Shown here: one piece after another, positions 1 through 12,425 of the stretch
Layout of the letters: the number at the start of each line of letters is the position of its first letter
Position numbering within the stretch: position 1 is the stretch's first letter
From: Hypericum androsaemum
Taxonomy: Eukaryota > Streptophyta > Magnoliopsida > Malpighiales > Hypericaceae
NCBI GenBank assembly: GCA_963995505.1
Contig: OZ023180.1
Coordinates: forward strand, 620,501 to 684,500
Reading direction: 5' to 3'
DNA: 64,000 nucleotides
The notes under the pieces: model-generated
Databases searched by the model: none
What the model saw: only the letters and a program-made list of their open reading frames with translations
What the model was told of the DNA's origin: nothing
Position numbers and translations under genes: made by a program

Positions 1-20
1 AATTAATAAAGAGTAAATTG

Positions 21-462
21 CCCTCAGGTCCTTGGTATTTGCTTAAATTACTGTTTTTGTCCCTGCTGTTTCAAAATTGAAACTTTAATCATCCTAGTTT
101 GCTTTTAGGGAAAAGTCTACTTAAGTACCCAGTGATATCGCAAAAAATCAAGTCAGTACTCTGTGGTTTAAAACGTATCAATTGAGTCAAACTTATTCCA
201 ATTAAAATTAATTAGAGGCCCGGGCAGCTGCCCGGACCCTGCCCTCAGGTCCTTGGTATTTGCTTAAATCACTGTTTTTGTCCCTGCTGTTTCAAAATTA
301 AAACTTTAATCATCCTAGTTTGCTTTTAGGGAAAAGTCTACTTAAGTACCCAGTGATATCGCAAAAAATCAAGTTAGTACTCTGTGGTTTAAAACGTATC
401 AATTGAGTCAAACTTATTCCAATTAAAATTAATTAGAGGTCCGGGCAGCTGCCCGGACCCTG
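21..462. repeat. 221-bp direct tandem duplication inside the MITE arm
   Basis: Two adjacent units of 221 bp start with CCCTCAGGTCCTTGG and end near the palindromic GGGCAGCTGCCC. I count about four substitutions between them, so the duplication is young relative to the divergence between the left and right arms. Confidence 0.9.
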
Positions 463-823
463 CCCGTCTTGCCCGGACCCTGCCCGACTACGTGGACCAG
501 CCACATTAGATTTCTCTGATGACGTGGTCGTCTCTCCTCCCTCATTTTCTCTTCTTCTTCTTCTTCTTCTTCTTTCAACACCGAATAAACAAAACGACAC
601 TGACCCATCCCCAACAACAGGGATGGAGGTGTACACGTGGCGCTACATCATCAGAGAAATCTGATGTGGCTGGTCCACGTGGTCGGGCAGGGTCCGGGCA
701 GCTGCCCGGGCCTCTAATTGATTTTAATTGGAATAAGTTTGACTCAATTGATACGTTTTAAACCACAGGGTACTGACTTAATTTTTTGCGATACCACAGG
801 GTACTTAAGTAGACTTTTCCCTT

Positions 824-999
824 GCTTTTATTGTACTCTAAGGTCCCTGATACCGGAATCGGAAAATTTTGCCCACCAAGAGGGACCTGAAATGACCCTT
901 ATGCTCCCTCTACTCCACAACCTCCTCCGATTTCAGGTCCCTCTTGGCTGACAAAATTTTTCGATTCTGGTATCAGGGACCTTAGAGTACAATAAAAGC
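824..999. mobile_element. Small foldback insertion in the right arm of the MITE
   Basis: GCTTTTATTGTACTCTAAGG at 824 is matched by its exact inverse ending at 999. The arms are about 75 bp each with few mismatches and a loop of roughly 25 bp. The uninterrupted left arm of the host MITE lacks this segment, which shows it is an insertion. No clear target duplication was identified. Confidence 0.65.
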
Positions 1000-1098
1000 A
1001 AACTAGGAGGATTAAAGTTTCGATTTTGAAACAACAGAGACAAAAATAGTGATTCAAACAAACACCAGGAACCTGCGGGTAATTTGCTCGTTAATAAA

Positions 1099-3998
1099 TG
1101 CACAGCAGTAAGCACTTTTTGACATTTTTCTTCGCTAAAATCCTTCTGCTCCCAATGTTGCCAAATTTGTCAATATTTGCGGTTCCTTCCTTCAAGTTAT
1201 ATAATTATTTTTTGCTTTGATGCATCCAGATTATTCCATGCCCCTAACAAACTATTGATGTTTTATTAAAATTTTAGAGAAATAATAAAAGTAATATATA
1301 AAAGTTGCATTATTAAGGAGACTGTCAGTATCCACCAAACAGAAAAATAGACTCAGTGACTACGCAGCCACCACAATGTTGAGAAAGATGTTTTTGACTT
1401 TTTTCTATTTTGTTCAGTGGTGGGGGCCTATCTAATTCCTTTCAGTTCTAAAAAAAAAATTAATGAATCGAGACAGGTAAAATAAGATCCGATAAATTTC
1501 GAGTCTATGATAGTTGATTGATACCAGCACTCTCTCTTTTAATCTTCAACAAAAGTCGTAGTGCGTTATGTTTGGCCGAAACCCAAAGGTTTCCGTCAAT
1601 CATTAAAGTGCTAAATATTATTTAGTTTTTTTAATTATTTTAGTAATGGCAAAGTGAAAGTGGTAATCTCCTGCTTCTTTAACTTTCGTTACAGATAGAC
1701 CTGGTTTTAAAAAATTATTTTGTTATATATAGACAGATTAAGTGCGGGTTGATAATATATATTAATATAGGAGATAAAGAGATGGTATTCATCGTTGTCA
1801 ATCAGGATATGGCTGCACACTCCTTTTCTTCAATTTCTTTTTCTTTTATGGAATCATGATTGGTCATACCTAAACAATATAACTAGCTAGATAAGTGTAA
1901 GTCATGTTCGAAAAATTATCCGATTATAATCTAGATTAATTAGATCAACAAAGCCAAAACACGAGACAAAATTGTGATAAGAGGAGCAGAGGAACACGAG
2001 CATGCAAATGGGATCTTGAAATTCGAATTAGGCTGACTTGTTAGCGTATGTATGTCCATACACATGAGTTAGCTGCAGACAACAAACAAGTACTGACTCA
2101 ATGCAGTATATAATTTAATTACCACCCAACCTACTTCACCCCTCCAATTTATAATTATATCCCAACCTGTACTAACTTTCATCGCAAGACACTGGGGAAA
2201 GAAGAATAAGATCAGATAAAAATAAATAAACATTTGGCTCATGCACGTATATACAAGATTCAATACGTCAATGAAAGTTTATATGAAAATTTATACGAAT
2301 TTTGATTCGTCAATATGCAAAATATGAGTACAGTAATAAAATTGAGATCAACCCATTTTGATAACATATTTAGATTTTGATATTTAACTCAATACGATAA
2401 TATAATATGTAGATACAATAATAAACCCGATATTAACCCGCTCTCATGATTACGTTAGAGAAGTCAAAGGTGGGAATTGTATGTTCAAAGCGCAAGGACC
2501 AAGGAATTAAGGAGCAGTAAATCACATGGGAGGTCATGTTGGGTGGCCCAATCCCAGCACACATGCAGGCTTGCCAGTCTTAATCAATTTTAACTAATAA
2601 GTTCCTCCCTTCTTCTCTCGGGCTTCGCTCTCCTGGTTGACAATGTGGTGTTGCTTGTACCTTATAATATTAGGGAAACTTATTCCTTATAACAGTAGCA
2701 AGCAAGCAATATTAAAAAAAAATATTTTCAACAGTATCCCATATATTTTTAATTATATATTTCTGTGATCGTAGAGTAAACAATCCCCTTCCTGTTACGG
2801 ACCATAAGAATGCGATAAGATTTTGGACACATTGAGGCTCCTCCACATGCGCGAGTTTTTGTGTGTTTATATACTGATATTCGGTAAACTACTAATCAGA
2901 ATTCGAGTCGATGAGAAAAGTTCAATCTAGTTGGATCCTTTTGACTAATTGGATTGAATATTTGGGGGGAAGGAGCCGACATGTTCCTTAAATTCGTGGG
3001 CTATGCATTTGACTAATGGTTAATCTAACTTAAATATATAAGCTAATCGATCAATCACATAGTTCCCCTCTCCAAACGACAACACCCTATAGAAATTTAG
3101 CACTAGGAATAGGAGTTCGTCACTGAATACTAAGTTGGAACGGCGCTAATAAATTAATTGAACTTCAATCAATTTTTTACACTAATAATTATACAAATTA
3201 AAATAATCTCCGAGAATTTATTAACGTGTTTAACTTCAACCAATTATTTGAGGAGCGAAACGGCAGCAACAAAATTAAGAACTGGGTAATTAGAATAATA
3301 CTCAATTTAACAAGCAAATTAGATTCGTGTTAAGCCTATGTCCCATGTACATAGAAAGACTTATATCTGTTGAATTTTATGTAATGGGCCACCGTATATT
3401 TTTTTCCTGTTAGACCCAGTATGGGATGGGCTAGCTTCTCGAGTACAGCCAACGATGACAACGAAATTACAATCTGGAACTTATATGTTAACAAATATGT
3501 AATACTGATGTGGTCATAAATGGTCGAATTCGAGACTTGTTATTTTTTTTGTTATCAGTATGATTCGATGCATGTCTCTAAAAGGAGGGACCTACAATTC
3601 CCGAATATTGACACACTCTGAAAAATGATTTTATAGCTTGGCAGTGACCCAGTGTACTATGGTTAATTTCGGATGGACTTTTCCCGTAATGCCCCGTCTA
3701 TGAACCTCTCAAAACCCACAAAAGACGCGTAGTTACAGCCCCAGAATGGTAATTTTTCATGAATAAGCGAGATTTGTCTTGGGGGAGGAGGGGCTAGAAA
3801 TCTTATGAAAGATATTTGCAAGTACAAAAGCCCCATCTTCTCTGAAACGCCCACACGTTCTACTTCTGTACATGCCTCGTTACCCGGGATAAAAAACATT
3901 TCACCGTCTCCTTCTCATCTTTAACTCAACTTTTTACTTTGAGTTTTTTTTGTCAATAATTTTTATTTTAAAGTTAACGTAGTCTCAACCTCATTGGG
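1099..3998. other. Intergenic, no recognisable gene
   Basis: AT-rich sequence with stops in all frames. The only open frames are short and low in complexity, and I see no domain, RNA gene or bounded repeat here. Confidence 0.6.
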
Positions 3999-4007
3999 TA
4001 AAATATA

Positions 4008-5165
4008 AGACAAGCTCCTCTTATTTGATATATTTGGTGCTCGCCCCCGTATTTCAGTAATCGATTAAATTTTTTTCATAGTTTGGCAAAATTATACTTT
4101 GGACCCCTGAAGTCAGAATCAGCATTTTCCTCCGGCGAACAGCCACATAAAATGACAAAAATGTCCCATTCTTTATAACCTTACACAAAAAAATCATCAT
4201 CTTCAATCTCTAAACACCAAAAAAATGAACACCATATTCAATAAATCAAAAAACAAGATCCAAAAATATGAACACCAAATTAAAATCCAAACCCTACATT
4301 AAATCAATAATCCTTGTCAATCACCCAGAACATCAACAATCTGGTCCTAAAAAAAAGTCCTAAAAAAAAGAACATCAACAATCTGTACACTTAATTAAGA
4401 ACATCAAACTAAATCAATAACATCGAAAATCATAACCCTAAATCAACAACACTAAAGCAAGCAAAAAATCAACAAAGACAGTGGACACGACAGGCGGCGA
4501 TTGACGACATCTACTTCCTCTTCTCTCTCTTCGACGACGGGATCCAGACGAATATTCTTCTCTGGACAGCTGTAACTGTGATGTATGGTCGGTGGCGGGG
4601 TGGCTTCAGACGCAGTGGCGGTGAAGGTGATGGGAGATCGATATGGGCTAGCGATTCTCGTTGTCTCCTTCCTCTTCGAGGTCGTAAAGATTCAATATTT
4701 CTTAGAATTTTTTTGTTATTTCAGTTTCTAGGGGATGGGGGGGTTTAAAGTGTTTCAAGGTGAATAAGAAAAATTGGTAATCTTCATCTTCGACGATGAA
4801 ACGAGGTGGAGGGGGAGGATTTGGGTTTAAAGGGTTTCTGGGTTCTTCCTGAATTTTAGTTTTTTCGATGATTTGGGCTCTTCCATGAATTAAGGTTAAA
4901 GAAGATGATGGATTTTTTTATAGTTGGTGTTCATGTCTTTGCTATTTAAAATTTGAAGAACATGAATTTTTTTTGCAAGGGTATAAAGAAGGGGGCATTT
5001 TTGTCATATCATGTGGCTCTTCGCCGGAGAAAAATGCCGATTCCAGCTTCAGCGGCCCCAGGGTATAATTTTGCCCAACTATGGAGAGTTTTTTATCGAT
5101 TACCAGAATACAGGAGAACGGGCACCGAATATTCCAAATACCAGAGGCTTCAGATTAATTTGTCC
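4008..5165. mobile_element. Mutator-like MITE with perfect 9-bp target duplication
   Basis: Long terminal inverted repeats of about 150-200 bp (left begins AGACAAG, right ends TTTGTCC). The element is flanked by identical TAAAATATA at 3999-4007 and 5166-5174. The arms share the family signature: a 'tgacaaaaatg' block and a short GC-richer interior (about 4480-4700). The interior holds no open frame I can assign. Confidence 0.85.
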
Positions 5166-5174
5166 TAAAATATA

Positions 5175-5883
5175 ACATGGCAAATTGCCATTGAGTCGTT
5201 AGGCGTATCAGTCAAAAGTGCATACGCTAGCTAGAATTGTACAACATAATACGTTGTTGGTTTATGCCATTTGTCGATTAATCGTATTTCGAGTTAGTTC
5301 TCCCACCAGATTTCGAATACACTATTATATTGTAAAGGGTCAAAATATTAAAAACTAGAATAATATTTTTATCGATTGAGAGAGAGAGAGAGGGGAATCT
5401 TTTTTTAGTTAGCTCGCCTCTTCTCTTGTACGGTAGCGTTTTTCACCTGGGATCCACCCCGCGTACTACTTACTCCTCCCACTCCTTCCGTCCTCCTCCC
5501 CCCTCAATTATTACCCATCATATACCCTGGAAAGAATCACACGTTAGAATTAAAAAGTTATCGAATTTAGTTTATAAATGTAGAGAATTATCTATTGATT
5601 TAAAATTTTTGGTTAGATACTTTTAGTTTTTTTTTGTTGAGAATGGATCCCCCTGAATATATTCATTAACATGGAGTGTCCTAGTACAATAGAGAGCGAA
5701 GCTCTAAAGGCGGATCAAAGACCTAACTGGATGCGACTGCATTCGAACTAGTCCAAGTCGCAATCTAATTGGCAACCTCGTTAGTCGATCTAGGACTAAA
5801 GCAAAGCTTACAAAGGTGTATTGGAGAAATGGATAACCAAACTATAATTGCAGAGTTCTCGACCTCCTAATTAATGACGCTTG
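5175..5883. other. Intergenic; microsatellite and possible LINE tail
   Basis: Contains a GA run near 5380. From about 5640 the sequence is probably the 3' non-coding tail of the LINE fragment that follows on the minus strand. No gene is seen. Confidence 0.4.
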
Positions 5884-6560
5884 TTAACCAATTGCACTAT
5901 GATTGAATGATAGTCTCAAATTGTCTGAAGTTAAACTGAAGCAGCTTTGCACATAAGTGGATGGCACAACTTTTGTACCTAAAGCTGAATTTGCCTTCAT
6001 AATCACGTTCTGACCAACAATAACATGGCCTAAGTTGTTCATTGGCACTACAACAACTCCCAAGCTCTTGTCAGTGTACCAGGAAGCATCATAGCTGACA
6101 ATCACCGCCGTTCTGGCAGGTGGGATCAATCTCGTACTCATAGCTTGTTGTTCCGAGTGTAGAGTCTGAGAGATAGTTCCCTGGATTGAATCATCAAGTC
6201 CCTGATGTCGCCATTCTTGCCATCCTATCAAAGCATGATGGATTGTGGAAATAGGCACAGGTACTATACCCTCAAACATTACTTCATTTTGAGATTTCCA
6301 AACCTGCCAGTAGAATGAAAATAATTAGTGGAAGAAGGTCTCTTCTACACAAAACAATAATCTGACGCATCAGCTCAGAAAAGCAAGGATTTGATACATG
6401 AAGAATTGAAAGCAAAGACATTAAGTCTAAAAGGACTGAGGAATCATTCAGCCTGAGAGTAAGGGCAGTAGAAACAGAGGTGTATGATGGTCTCAGAGGC
6501 CTCGTTGCACAGCGTACGAGTCTCAACTTGGCCAAGGCCCAAGATTCTGTCTCTTCATCG
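5884..6560 (-). pseudogene. LINE 3' remnant: zinc-binding and RNase H-like regions
   Basis: Read on the minus strand, the upstream part encodes a Cys/His-rich stretch (LCNEASETIIHLCFYCPYSQ) typical of the zf-RVT domain that ends plant LINE reverse transcriptases. It is followed by WQVWKSQNEVMFE, the usual linker, and by a frame (6279-5884) with VIVSYDASWYTD..LGVVV, the start of the RVT_3 RNase H-like fold. The pieces lie in different frames, so the copy is dead. Only the 3' end is present, as expected for 5'-truncated LINE insertions. The host-gene alternative is unlikely. Confidence 0.7.
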
Positions 6561-7505
6561 TGTTTGCTGTCAAAATACTACCCGTACTCAACTACTAATA
6601 GATGAGAACTTCGTTTGTGGGACCGTATGCTAATGACCATAGTCTCGTACAGCTCCGAGCTAATAGATCAACTACTAAAAATTTGTTGTAATTTAATTTA
6701 TTGAATTTTAGAGATGTGAATATGATATACTTGATTTTGAGAGTTTTCCTACTATTTATTATTTTATCCATTTGAAACTCACATTAGTGAAAAAAACAAA
6801 TACCCCTTAATCTCCCGTTCTTTGCTTTGAGAAAGTTAGTGGTTTAAGTAGGAAACTTTGCCGTTAGTTTAATCAGTTTTTTTATTGTTAGTTTAATCAG
6901 CTTGTATTGCTGTAATGATCATTTTGTTAAAGTGGGTTACTAATTAATTGGAGTTTACCATTTAACAAACCGACTACTTTAGAAAATGTCTCTTTTGACC
7001 AAAAGTAGATAAAGGACTGCTGTGGCAGTGGAAAAGCTTGACCGTGAAGAAGTTTTAACGGTTCTATTTTATTTAATTAGGGTTGTTATTATGTCTGTAA
7101 TTTATTTTTTATCCCAGTTCTCTCTTCTCTGTATGCATTGTGATTCAACTAATTACATCAGAAAAACGAGAAAAAGATACGCATTAAGAATGTTTGTAAG
7201 CGAAGAGTAAGTACCCTCGTCGATGTAAATCAACTAGTAAAGTGTGTATATATTTCAGATTGAGAACAGTCAATTCAGTATCTCGATTAATTTAAAAGGA
7301 ATTACCTTAATTTATAACATTATTTTACTGTAAAAATATTTCCAAAACCATAAACTGTAATAACTAATATATGTCATATGGTTGGAAATAATCTTATCGT
7401 TCGGTCGATGCTGATGATTTCTCGTTCATATGATCATCCAAAGTTCATTGGCTGAGAAGTTAATGATTAAAACAAACAGTAGATGTTAAAACTTATGATG
7501 GAACA
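6561..7505. other. Intergenic, nothing recognised
   Basis: AT-rich with no domain, RNA gene or bounded repeat that I can support. Confidence 0.5.
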
Positions 7506-7514
7506 TAATTTTGA

Positions 7515-8728
7515 GGAGAAATTATTCTCACGTCTCTAAACTTTGCTTAAATATACTCAAAAGTTTCCCGTGTACGCAAAATACACGTCGACGTCTATCG
7601 TGTTAGATTTTATTATACTTTCGGGTCCTTCAATAAATTTTTTTTGTCATTGAAATGACAAAAATACCCTTAGAACAAAAAAAATCGCCGACATCATCTA
7701 TTCTTCTTCCTCAAACAAAACATCTTCTCGGATCAAAAAGATGGAAACAAGATCCAGAAAGCAACAATTAACCGAAAAAATCCAGAAAGCAACAATTAAC
7801 CCTCTATAGATAAGAACAAATCGGATCAGACACCCAACATTAGAGAATGAAGCAGAGCTACAAGCTGAACTCCCCGACCCTGACGACGAAGTGTTAATGC
7901 CAGGACCAAGGACCGCGATCGCGTAAGTCATGCGCTTTGTCCCAACCTCGTTGCATCTTCGCAAGCAATGCCTCGTTATGCTCAAGCTCCTTCGTCTCCC
8001 TTTCGAGTTCGACCCTGGCACTTTTGCAGATGGTTGTTTGGTGTTCGAATCCACACGTTGCCTGATCTCCCAGAATTTGGCAGAAATCAAAAGGAAGCAC
8101 TAAAAGCACGAATCTAGTAACTAGCAAAAAATTTGAGCTTAATTTTTGGGAGATTAATTCCATCTAAAATAGTTCAAGATAAGGAGAACCAGAAGTGGTT
8201 TACCACGCTCTGGGCGGCGTGCAGGACTCGGGAAGTCGGGCTGGCCACGCTCTGGTCACGCGGCTACGGTTGCTTGGGAAGGAGATGATGGTGCCGGCTG
8301 GGTTTTTCTCGCAAAAACCCTAAAAAATGAATCTGCCAATTTTAGGGATATAATCTGCTAATTAGGTTCGTTCATTTTGACAAAGAATTGCTAGTTGGGT
8401 TTGACAGAGATGTGGGCCATTGGAAACTGATCTTGTTTGATTTTTATTCAGTGTTGAATTGGTTACAGGAGGAACGGAGGTAGAGGTAGGAGATGATGTC
8501 ACTGGCTAGGAGGAAGAAGAAGAGATGATGTCAGCAGTTTTTTTATTTTTTGTTCTAAGAGTATTTTGGTCATTTCATTGACAAAAATGAAAAAGAGCTG
8601 CTAACGTGTGCCAGAGAGTCGAAAGTATAATAAAATCAAACACGGAGGATGTCGGCGTGTATTTGACAAATACGGAAGAATTTTGAGTATATTTAAGCAA
8701 ACTCGAAAGACTTTAGAATAATTTCTCC
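7515..8728. mobile_element. Mutator-like MITE, perfect 9-bp TSD, internal coding-like segment
   Basis: The ends GGAGAAATTATTCT and its inverse are flanked by identical TAATTTTGA at 7506-7514 and 8729-8737. The arms are about 170 bp. The interior is less AT-rich and has a minus-strand open frame (8163-7894) with a charged, coiled-coil-like run (ARVELERETKELEHNEALLAKMQ). This could be a captured host exon, but I cannot name the source gene. Confidence 0.85.
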
Positions 8729-8737
8729 TAATTTTGA

Positions 8738-9585
8738 TGTTTACACTTGATGCTCAACATTGGACATTGACGTCCTCCCAAGTATGTATTTTGGGTCCAG
8801 CTACCCCTAGAAATATACAAATCAATATTGATTTGTTGAGAAGAAGATCAAAAAATTGAAATTCCTACTCTTCTTTATGCATTTGCATTGTACTACACTC
8901 CAAAATACTGTGACCTAATAACATAAATTGTAGAAAAAGTGATAAAGATCTAACGCTCAACTTGATATGTAAAAAAACACTAAAAAATTAACGGTGTTAT
9001 ATCCACATGGCCATTTAGACCTATAACTCAATCATATTGCATTACAATTTTCACGGACACAAGCTACCACTTAACGCTCAGATAAAATTTCACGAGTCTT
9101 TTTTAACTTGAATAAAAGTCGAAATTATTTTAGTAATGCATAAATATTAAAATTAATGAGAAACAACATATCTTTGTACAATTGGTCAGTTCGAAAATGT
9201 ATTAATAAGACCAAACAAACATCCCCATATACTTCCAAAAGAAAGTGTTATCCATGATGTCCGCCAAAAAGAAAAGAGATACAGGCTCCGGAATTAATGG
9301 AGAACGATGAACTTGAATTATTATACGGGAGGGCATAACATGTGAATGTATGGTCCATAGTGCAATTATATTGCTGATGGGGAAGGGAACAGAGAAATGA
9401 TAAAACAGTTGCAATGAGCTTTCAATTGGGTATCTAGGGCACATAATGCCATGTACGTAACTATCACTTTCCAAATCCCATCACATTTAAGTTGATATCC
9501 CACAAAATTCCAGCCACTTAGATAAGATGTATACATATATAGACACCAATGTGATTTGGATTGTAGTGTCATATTTTTGAAACGA
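8738..9585. other. Intergenic, nothing recognised
   Basis: AT-rich, no supported gene. The only notable item is a 29-bp sequence at 9529-9557 repeated exactly at 10697-10725. Confidence 0.5.
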
Positions 9586-9594
9586 TAAATTTTT

Positions 9595-10683
9595 GGGCAA
9601 ATTACTCCCTAGTATTGGTATTTGGTCATCCTCCCCTCGGGTTCTTGCATTTTAAAAACTAATTTTGCCGTCCCCCGACTTTGATTTTATCAACTCTCAG
9701 GTCCCTGGCGTATGTTAGCAGCTTTTTTTTTCATTTTTGGTCATAGAAATGACTATTATACCCCTCTGGTGTTCTTCTCAGGCGAATTCAACCTTCTCCG
9801 GCGAACTTTTCCGGCCAACAAAACCAAAAATCTAAAAAAAAATTAAGAAAAAATACTACATCGACCACGTGAAGACCGACTACGGGTATGAGGAACATCG
9901 CATCTATGCGGTGGGCCCCATGCTCCCCGTCGAGGCCGCCTCTTGTGGCGGGCCCAGCACGATGGACCCCACGCAGACGAGGAACCCTTTCTTCGGTGGA
10001 AGAGCGGCTTGTTGTTGCTGGCGAGGGCGATCTTGGACACGACGACGAGGAGCGCGAAGTAGACTTTGGTAGTGAAGAACGGACACGACGATCCCGGATG
10101 TTCAAACTCTTCATTTTCTGATTCAATCCCAAGAAATCCCCAATTCCTAAGAACTTCCCGATTCACAAAAACCTAAATTGAGAATGGGTGAAGAGAGCCT
10201 CAACGGCGGAGGGAAAACTCAATGGCGGTGGAGGGAGATTGGCTGGGGTGCCTCGACGGAAATGAAGTGAAGAAGATGAAGAGGGCCAACCTCGAGGAGG
10301 TGGAGAAGGTGGAAGCGGTTGTTGTTGCTGCCATTTTTTCTTGCAATTTTCTGGATGGAATTAAGGCCCCAGTGTTACGGTAATTAATTATCTGGAGGGT
10401 ATTTTTCTTGATTTTTTGTTTTTAGGTTAATGGTTTTGTTGGCCGAAAAAGTTCGCCGGAGAAGATAAAGAGTCGAAGGAGAAGGTTGAGTTTGCCTGAG
10501 AAGAACACCAGAGGGGTATAATAGTTATTTCTATGATCAAAAATGAAAAAATAGCCGATAACGTCAGCCAGGGACCCGAGAGTTGATAAAATCAAAGTCG
10601 GGGGATGGCAAAATCAATTTTTAAAATGCAGGGACCCGGGGGAGAGGTTGACCAAATACCAAGGACTAGGGGGTAATTTGCCC
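9595..10683. mobile_element. Mutator-like MITE carrying a glycosyltransferase fragment
   Basis: Terminal inverted repeats begin GGGCAAATTAC; the flanks TAAATTTTT (9586-9594) and TATATTTTT (10684-10692) match at 8/9. The arms contain the family blocks (CTCGGGTTC, a 'gacgtcag'-like motif, TATACCCCTC). The interior from 9857 is GC-rich and contains a UGT-like exon fragment, so this copy looks like a small Pack-MULE. Confidence 0.8.
9857..9981 (+). pseudogene. Captured UDP-glycosyltransferase fragment inside a MITE
   Basis: The plus-strand frame starting at 9857 reads YIDHVKTDYGYEEHRIYAVG followed by PMLPVE. This resembles the linker of plant family-1 glycosyltransferases, where a Y-x-D-H-x-K segment is followed by (V/I)(W/Y)AVGPxLP before the UDP-sugar-binding half; UGT89-type enzymes are the closest that I can recall. 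Only about 40 codons are recognisable, and beyond about 9985 the frame no longer resembles a UGT. It lacks the PSPG box, so no enzyme can be made. Origin by capture into the surrounding MITE is inferred. Confidence 0.5.
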
Positions 10684-10847
10684 TATATTTTTATATGTAT
10701 ACATATATAGACACCAATGTGATTTCTGCAAGCGGTAAATCCCAGTGAAAAAAACCGTTGCAGGAAAAAACGTGAGGGTGGATGGCAGTGTCTGTACGGT
10801 CCTTGTAACGGAAACATACACTTGCTTGTATTTTATGGGGTCCTGAG

Positions 10848-11535
10848 TAGGGGTGAGCATTCAGATAATCCGAATCTGAATTATCCAAATTTCTTATTAT
10901 CCGAAATATCCAAAATTACGTTTTTTCTATCCGAATCAAAATCAAAATCCAAATAATGAATTATCCGAAATCTAAAATTTGAAATTATTTCGGATATAGA
11001 TTCGGATAATCTGAATTCTCTGAATTAAAAAAATAGGCGACTGGTCGTCTGAATTAGTTGATTTCAAGCAACATATCAAGTTCTTAGTTTAAAATTCTAC
11101 GGTGACAATCATCCAATTAATTTGTAGTGGGTTCAAATTACAATAGTTCTGGAGCGTGGCCGACGAGCTGCGACCGAAATTGTCGCACGAGAAGGGGCGG
11201 CTTGATTTTTTTAAAAAGGGTTTTAGGCAATTTGAAGAATTGGAGAATGGGGTTACGTAAAAGATAGCAGGAGTTGCGGAATGAGGTTAGGGCTTGAGAA
11301 CTATTTCAGAGTTCTTTACTAATTCGGCCCATCCCAATCCTAAATCCTAAGTAAATGGGTTAAAAATTTAGATATTCGGATAATCCGAATTTATAATTTT
11401 CTTATCCGAGTCCGAATACGAAATAAAATATTTGAATAATCCGAATTCGAACACAAAATTATCTAAATTTGAATTTGAAAAAAATTTCGGATGTCAAATT
11501 CGAATATTAGATTCAGATATTTTTGCTCACCCCTA
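10848..11535. mobile_element. hAT-type MITE (TAGGGGTGAGCA ends)
   Basis: The ends TAGGGGTGAGCA and TGCTCACCCCTA are perfect 12-bp inverted repeats. The flanks GTCCTGAG (10840-10847) and GTTCTGTG (11536-11543) agree at 6/8, consistent with an aged 8-bp hAT duplication. Subterminal regions are dense in ATTCGGATAATCCGAAT-like palindromes. The unique centre (about 11040-11340) encodes nothing recognisable. Confidence 0.75.
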
Positions 11536-11693
11536 GTTCTGTGTGCGCGCATATAATTGTAACAAATTTTGGTGGGAGGTGGGTAAATATATATTTCTTA
11601 TACGATCCGTGTGTGTCCGGGAGCATTGCGCTGCTCGCAGTTCAATAATGTTTGTACGTCAAAAGAATCAGGACGATGTCACATTAATTTTAT

Positions 11694-12416
11694 GGAATAA
11701 AGATACTTTAGTACTTGTGTTATGTAAAATAGACACTTTGCACCATGTGTTATAGAAATACCTATTTTAGTACCCTGTGTTATGTGAAATGGACACTTAG
11801 GTTCCTTTTCTCATGTGAGCTTTGACTTTTGATGACGTGACAATGATGACATGGCTTCGACTTGCTGACATTGCTCAAACAAAATAACGTATCAATTAAT
11901 ATTAATAAAAATTACAAAAATATCCTCATACTTTAAATTACAAAAAAATTAACAAAAAATTTATTGACTCGATGTAACAATTGATTTTTATAGATAGGAC
12001 AACACAAGACCATATTTTCGGTTAATTTTTTATATTTTTTTAAATCGTAAAATATTCCAAACCTAATTTGTTCTTATGTTGCTTTTTCCGAATATAGACG
12101 TCAAAGAATTTCATAGGTATATAATACATACATATATAATTGTCATCTTTTGAAATATTTGTTGTATAAAATTTTTAGTATGAGCATATTTTTGTAATTT
12201 TCTTTTATTTTAATTGACACGTCATTTTGTTTGAGTCATGTCAGCAAGTCGAAGCCATGTCATCATTGCCACTTCAACAAAAGTCAAAGCTCATATGAGA
12301 AAAGGGTCCTAAGTGTCCATTTCACATAACACATGATACTAAAGTGAGTATTTCCATAACACAGAGTGCAAAGTGTCCAATTCACATAACACAGGGTACT
12401 AAAGTGTCTTTATCCC
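11694..12416. mobile_element. Second family of long-TIR MITE with 9-bp TSD
   Basis: Inverted arms of about 190 bp (left starts GGAATAAAGATACTTTAGTA, right is the inverse of GGGATAAAGACACTTTAGTA) are flanked by identical TAATTTTAT at 11685-11693 and 12417-12425. The arms carry repeated 'tgtgttatgtgaaatggacac' units. The sequence differs from the other MITE family here but has the same duplication length, so it is probably also Mutator-mobilised. It has no coding capacity. Confidence 0.85.
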
Positions 12417-12425
12417 TAATTTTAT

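Larger units (their letters stand above)
11..1089. mobile_element. Mutator-like MITE with tandemly duplicated left arm
   Basis: The two ends are inverted copies (left GAGTAAATTGCCC, right the complement of GAGCAAATTACCC). They are flanked by ATTAATAAA (2-10) and GTTAATAAA (1090-1098), an 8/9 match to a 9-bp target duplication as made by Mutator transposases. The left arm occurs twice in tandem, 21-241 and 242-462, offset 221 bp with only about four differences. The right arm (about 715-1089) is interrupted by a small foldback at 824-999. The core has a CTT run (551-573). No transposase is encoded, so it is non-autonomous. Confidence 0.8.

Noticed and set aside
433..636. Glu/Arg-rich minus-strand open frames
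   Set aside because: They are translations of the CTT microsatellite and arm sequence of the MITE, not genes.
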